A DNA stretch of 10,254 nt from an uncultured Alphaproteobacteria bacterium (GTDB taxonomy: Bacteria > Pseudomonadota > Alphaproteobacteria > Rhizobiales > Beijerinckiaceae): positions 1 through 10,254 of the forward strand of contig CALKHP010000035.1 in the NCBI GenBank assembly GCA_937988775.1. Reading direction: 5' to 3'. A program made the translations under genes and the position numbers. Shown in pieces: positions 1-6,008 of this stretch. The notes beneath the pieces are model-generated. The model was not told where the DNA came from and ran no database searches. It worked only from the letters and a program-made list of their open reading frames with translations. Within the stretch, counting starts at the first letter, position 1; each line of letters opens with the position of its first letter.

Positions 1-57
1 TGTCATGCGGTTCGGCCCGAGCGATCGGCACCGCCTCTTCAACATCCAAGGGACACC

Positions 58-627
58 ATGGTCAAGGTCATCGCCAGTTCGGTGCGCAAGGGCAACATTC
101 TCGAGGTCGACGGCAATCTCTACGCCGTGCTCACCGCCGAGAGCTTCCACCCCGGCAAGGGCACGCCCACGACGCAGATCGATATGCGCCGGATTTCCGA
201 CGGCGTGAAGACGACGCAGCGCTACAAGACCACCGAGCAGGTCGAGCGCGCCTATGTCGAGGATTTCGACTACACCTATCTCTACCAGGATGGCGACGAC
301 TACGTCTTCATGAACCCGGAGAGTTTCGAGCAGTTGCACGTCAAGGCCGACGTGATCGGCGATCAGGCGGTCTATCTCCAGGAGAACATGACCGTGCGCC
401 TGTCGATCTTCGAGGGCCAGGCGATCTCGTCCGAACTGCCGGCCCGCGTCACGCTCGAGATCGTCGAGACCGAGCCGGCGATGAAGGGCCAGACGGTGTC
501 CTCGTCCTACAAGCCCGCCATCCTCTCGAACGGCGCCCGCACCACGGTGCCGCCGCATGTCGGCCCCGGCACGCGCATCGTTGTCCAGACCTCCGACGGC
601 TCCTATGTCGAGCGCGCCAAGGACTGA
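58..627 (+). CDS. efp: Elongation factor P
   Basis: EF-P binds ribosomes stalled on consecutive prolines, between the P and E sites, and stimulates peptide bond formation. The 189-residue product has the usual family length and three beta-barrel domains: a KOW-like N domain (about 3-62), a first OB domain (about 67-127) and a C-terminal OB domain (about 130-188). The loop HPGKGTP places Lys34 at the tip that reaches the peptidyl-transferase centre, the residue beta-lysylated by EpmA in many proteobacteria; no epmA or epmB is in the window. The C-terminal stretch VGPGTRIVVQTSDGSYVERA is a typical EF-P ending, and the sequence is of alphaproteobacterial type. The start is supported by AAGGGA at 48-53, four bases before the ATG. 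The gene appears monocistronic, with its own terminator after the stop. The promoter lies outside or at the very edge of the window. Confidence 0.97.
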   Translation: MVKVIASSVRKGNILEVDGNLYAVLTAESFHPGKGTPTTQIDMRRISDGVKTTQRYKTTEQVERAYVEDFDYTYLYQDGDDYVFMNPESFEQLHVKADVIGDQAVYLQENMTVRLSIFEGQAISSELPARVTLEIVETEPAMKGQTVSSSYKPAILSNGARTTVPPHVGPGTRIVVQTSDGSYVERAKD

Positions 628-656
628 GCGCGGCCCTTGTCGGCACGCCTGATGCG

Positions 657-691
657 AAGGCCCGGGGAGCGATCGCTTGCCGGGCCTTTTT
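657..691 (+). terminator. Intrinsic terminator of efp
   Basis: A perfect 9-bp stem is formed by AAGGCCCGG (657-665) and CCGGGCCTT (680-688), followed by a T run at 687-691. The 14-base loop contains a second perfect palindrome, AGCGATCGCT (668-677), so the two helices can stack as one long hairpin with a small internal loop. It begins 29 bases after the efp stop codon, which suits termination of efp before the ABC operon. Confidence 0.88.
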
Positions 692-716
692 CCTGTTCGC
701 CGGGACGATGGCGGCA

Positions 717-746
717 TTGACAGATGCCCGCCACGCTCGCCAGCAT
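717..746 (+). promoter_or_regulatory. Possible sigma70-type promoter for the ABC operon
   Basis: A perfect TTGACA (717-722) lies in the gap between the efp terminator and the solute-binding protein gene. The best -10 at 18-bp spacing is CAGCAT (741-746), which matches only three of six consensus positions. Alphaproteobacterial -10 boxes are often poor, so this is a plausible but unproven operon promoter. It would leave a leader of roughly 85 bases before the ATG, containing the inverted repeat at 777-795. Confidence 0.35.
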
Positions 747-776
747 GCCGATGCACGCTGATCGACCCCTCTTGCT

Positions 777-795
777 GAACCGGTTCCAGCGGTTC
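777..795 (+). promoter_or_regulatory. Candidate operator: palindrome GAACCGGTTC with a third half-site
   Basis: GAACCGGTTC (777-786) is a perfect 10-bp palindrome with a central CCGG. CGGTTC recurs at 790-795, so GAACCG (777-782) also pairs with it across seven bases. Palindromes centred on CG or CCGG with flanking AA/TT are typical of LacI/GalR-family operators, which commonly control CUT1-type importers. The position, about 45-60 bases upstream of the start codon, suits repression. No LacI-family gene is in the window, so the link to a regulator is inference. Confidence 0.35.
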
Positions 796-829
796 ATCCT
801 GCTTCGCAACGATAAGGGATCGGGCGTCG

Positions 830-836
830 AGGAGGG
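830..836 (+). promoter_or_regulatory. Strong ribosome binding site of the solute-binding protein gene
   Basis: AGGAGGG stands three bases before the ATG at 840, with AGGAGG (830-835) a full match to the anti-Shine-Dalgarno. It is the strongest site in this operon, in keeping with the high expression that binding proteins need relative to their membrane partners, and it fixes the start of the gene. Confidence 0.8.
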
Positions 837-839
837 AGC

Positions 840-2207
840 ATGACAAGGTTCACCAACAGCCTCACCAACGGCCTCACGCGGCGCGGCCTGCTGCGCTCCG
901 GCGCAGGGTTCGCCGGCGCCGGCCTGATCGGCGCGCCGGCGCTCGTCTCGAGCGCCAACGCCCAGTCCAAATTCGACTGGAAGCAGTTCAAGGGCGAGAA
1001 GATCGACGTTCTGCTGGTCAAGAACCCGCGCGCCGACCTGATCCAGGGCGCCGAGAAGGCCTTCACGGAACTGACCGGCATCACGGTCTCCTCCGAGCAG
1101 GTGCCCGAGCAGCAGCAGCGCCAGAAGGCGATGATCGAGTTCTCGTCCGGCCGGCCGAGCTTCGACGTGTCCTTCATCTCGCTGCATGTGCAGAAGCGCC
1201 TCGCCTACAAGGGCAAATGGCTCGAGGACCTCAAGCCCTATATCGCGGATGCGACGCTGACCTCGCCGGATTTCGACTTCGCCGATTTCAACAAGGCCGG
1301 GCTCGCTTTCGCCACCCAGTCCGACGGCTCGATCCAGACCATCCCGCAATTCGTCGATTACTGGATGGTGTATTACAACAAGGAACTCTTCGCCCAGAAG
1401 GGCCTCGCATATCCGAAATCGATGGACGAGTTGATGAAGACAGCCGCCGCGCTGACGGACCCATCGAAGCAGATATACGGTTTCGTCTCGCGCGGCCTGA
1501 AGAACGCCAACATCCCGGTCTGGACAAGCTGGCTGCTCGGCCAGGACCAGCAGACCGTCAGCCCGGACGGCAAGCTCTTGACCGACACGCCGGAAGCGAT
1601 CTGGGCGGCGGAATTCTATCGCAAGCTCAACAAGGAATACGCGCCGCCCGGCACGATCGGCTTCAACTGGAACGAATGCCAGACCACCTTCATGCAAGGC
1701 CGCGCCGCGATGTGGCTCGACGGTATCGGCTTCGCCACGCCGCTCGAGGACAAGACCAAGTCGCGCGTCGCCGGCAAGGTCGGCTACGGCATCACGCCGC
1801 CCGGCCCGAAAGCGCATCATTCGGCAACCTTCGCCGACGGCATCGGCATTTCGCGCGGCTCGTCGAAGGCCAAGAAAGGCGCCGCCTGGCTCTACATCCA
1901 GTACATGACGAGCAAGAAGGAGCAACTCAAGCTGATCAAGAGCGGCGCCGGCTCGCCCGCGCGCCAGTCGCCCTTCGCCGACCCGACCGTCAACGAAGGC
2001 TCGATCTTCCCGAAGGATTATTTCGAATGCCTGCTCGGCTCCGGCAAGATCGGCGAGCCCGGCCTGCCGGCGATCATCCCGGTGACCGAGTTCCGCGACG
2101 TGTTCGGCGTGGCGCTCACCAACATGCTCTCGGGCGCCGACCCGGCGACGGAACTGAAGAAGGCCACGGAAGCCTTCAAGCCGGTCCTCGACAAGAGCGA
2201 ATTGTGA
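840..2207 (+). CDS. ABC transporter extracellular solute-binding protein, family 1
   Basis: Periplasmic binding component of an ABC importer; it captures the substrate and hands it to the two permeases that follow. The 455-residue product opens with a Tat-type signal: TRRGLLR at 13-19 (twin arginines 14 and 15), a weakly hydrophobic Ala/Gly-rich stretch to about residue 37, and an AxA cleavage site ANA|Q after residue 41. The mature part (about 414 residues) has the size and layout of SBP_bac_1 proteins of the MalE/UgpB kind, including an early strand KIDVLLVKNP, the segment FMQGRAAMWLDG near the middle, and the ISRGSSKAKKGAAWLYIQYM region. Tat export suggests folding before secretion. The substrate cannot be read from sequence: family members take sugars, polyols, polyamines or glycerol phosphates. 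The downstream threonine ammonia-lyase hints at a nitrogenous compound, but that is inference. First gene of the operon. Confidence 0.92.
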   Translation: MTRFTNSLTNGLTRRGLLRSGAGFAGAGLIGAPALVSSANAQSKFDWKQFKGEKIDVLLVKNPRADLIQGAEKAFTELTGITVSSEQVPEQQQRQKAMIEFSSGRPSFDVSFISLHVQKRLAYKGKWLEDLKPYIADATLTSPDFDFADFNKAGLAFATQSDGSIQTIPQFVDYWMVYYNKELFAQKGLAYPKSMDELMKTAAALTDPSKQIYGFVSRGLKNANIPVWTSWLLGQDQQTVSPDGKLLTDTPEAIWAAEFYRKLNKEYAPPGTIGFNWNECQTTFMQGRAAMWLDGIGFATPLEDKTKSRVAGKVGYGITPPGPKAHHSATFADGIGISRGSSKAKKGAAWLYIQYMTSKKEQLKLIKSGAGSPARQSPFADPTVNEGSIFPKDYFECLLGSGKIGEPGLPAIIPVTEFRDVFGVALTNMLSGADPATELKKATEAFKPVLDKSEL

Positions 2208-2228
2208 GGGCAGGCGGCGGTCACTGAC

Positions 2229-2237
2229 GGAGCGAGG
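2229..2237 (+). promoter_or_regulatory. Ribosome binding site of permease 1, set among palindromes
   Basis: GGAGCGAGG (2229-2237) holds two partial Shine-Dalgarno matches before the ATG at 2243. The second lies inside the inverted repeat GCGAGgCTCGC (2232-2242), and a perfect 12-bp palindrome CCGGCATGCCGG (2247-2258) follows four bases after the first base of the start codon. Base pairing here could lower translation of the permeases relative to the binding protein. That effect is inferred; the repeats are directly visible. Confidence 0.45.
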
Positions 2238-2242
2238 CTCGC

Positions 2243-3175
2243 ATGACCGGCATGCCGGCCACGTCTCTCGGCACGGGCAAGGCGCTGGCGGCCACGCCGC
2301 CGGCCGGCCATTACGACTTCTCGCGCAAATATTGGCTCTTCGTGCTGCCGGCCGTGGTGATCATCCTGGCGGTGATCGTGTTTCCATGGCTGTTCACCTT
2401 CTTCATGGCGACGCAGGAATGGCAGGTCACCGGCGCGACCAGCTTCGTCGGCCTGGCCAATTTCTACACGCTGTTCCAGGATACCCGCTTCCTGGAATCG
2501 ATCGGGCACACCTTCTACTTCACGATCCTGGGCGTGGCGCTGCCGGTATTCTTCGGCACGCTGGCGGCGCTGGTCTTCCATCGCGAATTCCCGTTCCGGG
2601 GCCTGCTGCGCACCATCTTCGTCATGCCGATGATGGCGACGCCGGTCGCGGTCTCGCTGGTGTGGACGATGATGTTCCACCCCCAGCTCGGCGTGCTCAA
2701 CTACCTGCTCTCCCTGGTCGGCATTCCGCCGCAGGCCTGGACCTACGACCCCGCCACCGCCATCCCGACGCTGGTGCTGGTCGAGGTCTGGTTCTGGACG
2801 CCGCTCGTCATGCTGATCGTGCTCGGCGGCCTCGCCGGCCTGCCCAAGGAACCGTATGAATCGGCGCTGATCGACGGCGCGTCCGACTGGCAGATGTTCC
2901 GCCACATCACGCTGCCGCTGCTATGGCCCTTCATCATGATCGCGCTCGTCATCCGCACCATCGACGCGCTCAAGGTGTTCGATACCATCGTGGTGATCAC
3001 GCAAGGCGGCCCCGGCACCGCCTCCGAGACGCTGAACTACTTTCTCTACCTGCAGGCGTTCCAGTTCTACAAGATCGGCTACGCCTCGGCCGTGGTGGTG
3101 ATCTTCTTCGTCATCATCGTCGCCCTGTCGCTGCTGCTGCTCTATGCACGACAGAAATCGAAATGGGACGCCTGA
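2243..3175 (+). CDS. ABC transporter permease, MalF/UgpA-like (CUT1 type)
   Basis: Inner-membrane permease forming half of the translocation channel. The 310-residue product has a roughly 28-residue cytoplasmic N-terminus and six predicted hydrophobic segments near 31-54, 88-112, 123-145, 174-198, 226-247 and 281-301. The cytoplasmic EAA loop that docks the ATPase is clear at about 203-227 (EPYESALIDGASDWQMFRHI, then TLPLL), with the conserved Glu, Ala and Gly positions. The TQGGPGTAS segment (253-261) and the charged C-terminus RQKSKWDA are typical of MalF/UgpA-type subunits. It lies 35 bases after the binding protein gene and its TGA overlaps the ATG of the second permease (TGATG, 3173-3177), which suggests translational coupling and equal stoichiometry. 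Substrate unknown. Confidence 0.94.
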   Translation: MTGMPATSLGTGKALAATPPAGHYDFSRKYWLFVLPAVVIILAVIVFPWLFTFFMATQEWQVTGATSFVGLANFYTLFQDTRFLESIGHTFYFTILGVALPVFFGTLAALVFHREFPFRGLLRTIFVMPMMATPVAVSLVWTMMFHPQLGVLNYLLSLVGIPPQAWTYDPATAIPTLVLVEVWFWTPLVMLIVLGGLAGLPKEPYESALIDGASDWQMFRHITLPLLWPFIMIALVIRTIDALKVFDTIVVITQGGPGTASETLNYFLYLQAFQFYKIGYASAVVVIFFVIIVALSLLLLYARQKSKWDA

Positions 3176-4005
3176 TGCCGCACGTCCTGCGAAAGCTCCT
3201 CAAGAAACTCGGCTTCTATCTCTCGGTCGCGGTGCTGGTCTCGCCGGCGCTGCTCGTCTTCCTGTGGATGCTGTCGCTGTCGCTGAAGAACGAACTCGAC
3301 AACACCGCCTACCCGCCGGTGTTCATCCCGAGCCCGCCGACCTTCGCCAATTACATCCAGGTCTTCGCGCAAAATAATTTCGGCCTGTATCTGTGGAACT
3401 CGATCCTCGTCACCGGCGGCGCCGTGCTGATCGGCCTCCTCGTCGGCGTGCCGGCCGGCTACGGTATCGCGCGCGGCAAATCGGCCAAATTCGCCGTGCT
3501 GATCCTGATTGCGCGCATGACGCCGGCGCTGTCCTACCTGATCCCGCTCTTCATCCTGTTCCAGATTGTCGGCCTCGTCGGCACCAAGACCGGCTTGATG
3601 ATCACCCATCTCGTCATCACCATCCCGATCATCGTCTGGATCATGATCGGCTATTTCGAGAACGTGCCGATCGAACTGGAGGATGCGGCGCTCGTCGACG
3701 GCTGCTCGCCCTGGCAGAGCTTCCGCTACATCGCCTTTCCGCTTGCCCGGCCCGGCATCACCGTCGGCGGCATCCTCGCCTTCATCTTCTCGTGGAACAA
3801 TTTCATCTTTTCCGTGGTGCTTGGCGGCAAGGCGAGCCGCACGCTGCCCTCGGCGGTGTATAACTCGCTGACCTTCGAGCAGATCTCCTGGGGGCCGCTC
3901 GCCGCCGCCGCCCTGCTCGTCACCCTGCCGGTGCTGCTGCTGACCGTGGTGGCGCAGCGCGAAATTGTTGCCGGACTTTCCGCCGGCGGCTTAAAGGATG
4001 GCTGA
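3175..4005 (+). CDS. ABC transporter permease, MalG/UgpE-like (CUT1 type)
   Basis: Second channel subunit, 276 residues, the normal size for MalG-type permeases. Hydrophobic segments lie near 13-35, 75-98, 106-132, 142-160, 196-217 and 241-260. The EAA loop is at about 166-194 (IELEDAALVDGCSPWQSFRY, then IAFPLARPG), and the C-terminus QREIVAGLSAGGLKDG is a family hallmark. The start chosen is the ATG at 3175, which shares its A with the preceding TGA and has a weak GGGA at 3165-3168. An in-frame ATG at 3163 is possible but has no Shine-Dalgarno match and would lengthen the overlap. Its own stop overlaps the next start in the same TGATG pattern (4003-4007). No ATP-binding subunit follows, although both EAA loops are intact. 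Confidence 0.93.
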   Translation: MPHVLRKLLKKLGFYLSVAVLVSPALLVFLWMLSLSLKNELDNTAYPPVFIPSPPTFANYIQVFAQNNFGLYLWNSILVTGGAVLIGLLVGVPAGYGIARGKSAKFAVLILIARMTPALSYLIPLFILFQIVGLVGTKTGLMITHLVITIPIIVWIMIGYFENVPIELEDAALVDGCSPWQSFRYIAFPLARPGITVGGILAFIFSWNNFIFSVVLGGKASRTLPSAVYNSLTFEQISWGPLAAAALLVTLPVLLLTVVAQREIVAGLSAGGLKDG

Positions 4006-5240
4006 TGAGCCAGACCCTCCCGCCCCCCGCCTTTCCGACGCTTGCCGATATCGAAGCCGCCGCCGCCCGCATCAAGGGCCAGGTGCAGCTGACGCCCTGC
4101 ATGCCGTCGCTGACGCTGTCGCGCTTCATCGGCACCGACATCGCACTGAAATTCGAGAACCTGCAATTCACCGCCTCGTTCAAGGAGCGCGGCGCGCTCA
4201 ACAAGATCCTGTCTCTGAGCGAGGCCGAGCGCGCGCGCGGCTTCGCCACCGTCTCGGCCGGCAACCACGCGCAGGGCCTCGCCTACCACGCAAGCCGCCT
4301 CGGCTATCGCGCCACCATCGTCATGCCGGAGACGACGCCGGTCACCAAAGTGCGCAACGTTGCCGCCTTCGGCGCTGAAGTGATCCTGACCGGCGAGACC
4401 TTCGCCGACGCCGCCGCCTCGCTGCCCGAGATCGCCGCCCGCGACAATCTCGTCATCGTGCACCCGTTCGATGATGCGGCCATCGTCGCCGGCCAAGGCA
4501 CGATCGGGCTCGAAATGCTCGCCGCCGACCCGCTGCTCGAGACGCTGGTGGTGCCGATCGGCGGCGGCGGCCTTTGTTCAGGGATCGCCATCGCCGCCAA
4601 GGCGCTGAAACCCTCGATCCGCATCATCGGCGTGCAGAGCGAACTCTATCCCGGCATGGCGCTGGCGACCGGCCATGCCACGACCCCGTTCCGCGGCGGG
4701 CCGTCGGTTGCCGAGGGCATCGCCGTCAAGCAGCCGGGCGCCCTGACCAGCGCCATCCTGCGCACGCTGATCGACGATATCGTCGTGGTGCCGGAAGCCC
4801 CGATCGAGGATGCCACCGCGCTGCTGATCGAGATCGAGAAGACCGTGGTCGAGGGCGCGGGCGCCGCCGGCATCGCCGCCATGCTGCACCGGCCGGAGCT
4901 GTTCAGGGGCCAGCGCTGCGGCGTGGTGCTGTGCGGCGGCAATATCGACACGCGCGCGCTCGTCACCGTGCTGCAGCGCCATCTCGTGCGCTCCGGCCTG
5001 TTCGTGCGCCTCGGCATCACCGCCGCCGACAGTGCCGGCTCGCTCGGCCGCGTCGCCACGATCATCGGCAAGCGCGGCGGCAACATTCTCGAACTACGCC
5101 ACGAACGCGCCTTCGGCAGCAAATACGCCAAGGAAACCACCATCGAGATCGATATCGAGTTGCGCGATGCCGGCGACCGCGACCCGCTCATCGCCACGCT
5201 CGAGGAAGCCGGCTTCGCCGTGCGCATCGAATCGCAGTAG
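4005..5240 (+). CDS. ilvA: Threonine ammonia-lyase (threonine/serine dehydratase) with C-terminal ACT domain
   Basis: PLP enzyme that removes water and ammonia from threonine, giving 2-oxobutanoate (and often serine to pyruvate). Residues 15-325 form the fold type II catalytic domain. The PLP lysine is K60 in FTASFKERGA, the substrate loop is SAGNHAQG (84-91), the phosphate-binding glycine loop is GGGGL (186-190), and CGGNID is at 310-315. Residues from about 335 form one ACT domain, starting VRLGITAADSAGSLGRV. At 411 residues it matches the medium form with a single ACT domain, shorter than the biosynthetic IlvA with two regulatory repeats and longer than plain TdcB. The ACT domain suggests allosteric control by an amino acid; the ligand is unknown. 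AAGGA (3994-3998) precedes the ATG, which overlaps the permease stop. Operon position points to a catabolic role linked to the importer rather than isoleucine synthesis. Residues 6-8 are Pro-Pro-Pro. A hydroxyaspartate or serine dehydratase specificity remains possible. Confidence 0.9.
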   Translation: MSQTLPPPAFPTLADIEAAAARIKGQVQLTPCMPSLTLSRFIGTDIALKFENLQFTASFKERGALNKILSLSEAERARGFATVSAGNHAQGLAYHASRLGYRATIVMPETTPVTKVRNVAAFGAEVILTGETFADAAASLPEIAARDNLVIVHPFDDAAIVAGQGTIGLEMLAADPLLETLVVPIGGGGLCSGIAIAAKALKPSIRIIGVQSELYPGMALATGHATTPFRGGPSVAEGIAVKQPGALTSAILRTLIDDIVVVPEAPIEDATALLIEIEKTVVEGAGAAGIAAMLHRPELFRGQRCGVVLCGGNIDTRALVTVLQRHLVRSGLFVRLGITAADSAGSLGRVATIIGKRGGNILELRHERAFGSKYAKETTIEIDIELRDAGDRDPLIATLEEAGFAVRIESQ

Positions 5241-5293
5241 ATTCGCGACGCTCGTCCGCTTGGCGACTCGTTCCGCTCGAGCCTTTTCTCCAT

Positions 5294-5369
5294 CCTCATC
5301 CTGAGCTTGTCGAAGGATAGTCCAGTCCGGCGCCAAGCTGGAGCACCCTTCGACAAGCTCAGGGTGAGG
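5294..5369. repeat. Inverted repeat with 23-bp arms between convergent genes
   Basis: Left arm 5294-5316 and right arm 5347-5369 are reverse complements in 22 of 23 positions (one A/G difference); both carry the core CTTCGACAAGCTCAGG or its complement. The 30-base spacer holds a nested pair TCCAG/CTGGA, so a transcript from either strand can fold into a long hairpin. It sits between the convergent threonine ammonia-lyase and regulator genes, where it may act as a two-way transcription barrier or protect 3' ends; there is no T run beside it, so it is not a classical intrinsic terminator. From memory, this core recurs between genes in many alphaproteobacterial genomes, which suggests a dispersed REP-like repeat. 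Confidence 0.85.
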
Positions 5370-5418
5370 AGAGTTCCCAGCCCTTGGCAAGGCAAGGCCG
5401 CCGGAAAATCCCGCCCAT

Positions 5419-5880
5419 TCACAGCGGCAGCCGCAACTCGTACTTGACCTCCTCCATCACGGCGTAGGTGCGGGTTTCCTTGACGCCGGGCAGCGCCAGC
5501 AGCACCTCGCCGAGCAGCTTGCGGTAGGCGGCCATGTCGGCGACGCGCGTCTTCATGAGATAATCGAAACCGCCGGCGACGAGATGGCATTCCAGCACGT
5601 CGGGCGAGCGCTGCACGGCGGCGCCGAACAGCTCGAAAACATCCGGCGTGGTCTTGTCGAGCGTCACCTCGACGAACACCAGGAAGGCGCGGCCGAGCTT
5701 GGCGGCATCGAGCCGCGCGCCATAACCGAGAATATAGCCGTCGCGATGCAGCCGCTTGACGCGCTCGCTGGTCGCGGTGGCGGACAGGCCGATGCGCTCG
5801 GCGAGATCGACGGTCGAGATGCGCCCGTCCTCCTGCAGCACGGTGAGGATACGGCGGTCGAGGCGGTCCAGATCGGACAT
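5419..5880 (-). CDS. putR: Lrp/AsnC-family regulator, probable PutR activator of putA
   Basis: DNA-binding regulator, 153 residues, full family length. An N-terminal winged helix-turn-helix spans about 4-55, with the HTH at about 21-45 (ISTVDLAERIGLSATATSER). A C-terminal RAM ligand-binding and oligomerisation domain spans about 65-145, including the GGFDYL motif (103-108), part of the usual effector pocket, and ends VMEEVKYELRLPL. It is divergent from putA across 128 bases, the arrangement of PutR/PutA in Agrobacterium, where PutR activates putA in response to proline. The same job here is inferred from family, orientation and the lack of a DNA-binding domain in this PutA. The start ATG is preceded only by a weak purine-rich AGAGA, suggesting modest expression. 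Autoregulation through the shared intergenic region is likely. It converges on the importer operon. Confidence 0.85.
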   Translation of the reverse strand: MSDLDRLDRRILTVLQEDGRISTVDLAERIGLSATATSERVKRLHRDGYILGYGARLDAAKLGRAFLVFVEVTLDKTTPDVFELFGAAVQRSPDVLECHLVAGGFDYLMKTRVADMAAYRKLLGEVLLALPGVKETRTYAVMEEVKYELRLPL

Positions 5881-5908
5881 GATATTTTTCTCTGTTTGTT
5901 GCCATCGA

Positions 5909-5930
5909 AGTAGAGATTTATCACGCTACT
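5909..5930. promoter_or_regulatory. Candidate operator in the putR-putA intergenic region
   Basis: AGTAG (5909-5913) and CTACT (5926-5930) form a perfect dyad around an AT-rich 12-base centre (AGATTTATCACG). Lrp-family proteins bind degenerate palindromes of the form YAG...CTR with AT-rich centres; this dyad has TAG and CTA half-sites but is three bases wider than the E. coli Lrp 15-bp consensus. It is centred about 90 bases upstream of the putA start and about 40 upstream of putR, so one site could both repress putR and activate putA. Confidence 0.45.
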
Positions 5931-5960
5931 ATTCTTTTATCGCCACTGGAAGCACTACGA

Positions 5961-5980
5961 GATAGCGGCGATGATAGCGG
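5961..5980. promoter_or_regulatory. Tandem repeat GATAGCGG upstream of putA
   Basis: GATAGCGG occurs at 5961-5968 and 5973-5980, a 12-base period close to one DNA helical turn. GGCGAT overlapping the first copy (5967-5972) also pairs with ATCGCC at 5939-5944. Same-face repeats next to the 5909-5930 dyad would suit binding of an Lrp-type oligomer, but chance similarity cannot be excluded at this length. Confidence 0.3.
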
Positions 5981-5989
5981 ATATCGAAT

Positions 5990-5995
5990 GTGAGG
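5990..5995 (+). promoter_or_regulatory. Distant ribosome binding site of putA
   Basis: GTGAGG is the only Shine-Dalgarno-like stretch before putA and is 13 bases from the ATG at 6009, longer than the usual 5-9. The start is still secure: the in-frame ATG at 5988 is followed directly by TGA, so no longer reading frame exists, and the protein begins with residues suited to the PutA N-terminus. Confidence 0.5.
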
Positions 5996-6008
5996 CAGAA
6001 TCATCGCC

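Noticed and set aside
668..677. AGCGATCGCT as a separate regulatory palindrome
   Set aside because: It sits inside the loop of the efp terminator and is better explained as an extension of that hairpin.
603..1925. A 440-codon open frame on the - strand across the solute-binding protein gene
   Set aside because: It overlaps the efp terminator and a clearly real Tat-exported binding protein, and its product resembles no family.
5294..5369. CRISPR array or phage attachment site
   Set aside because: There is only one inverted pair, with no direct repeat series, spacers, integrase or tRNA gene.
4646..5905. A 419-codon - strand frame spanning the 5294-5369 repeat
   Set aside because: It is an antisense shadow of the ammonia-lyase and the wrong frame of the regulator joined through the repeat; the product has no domain structure.
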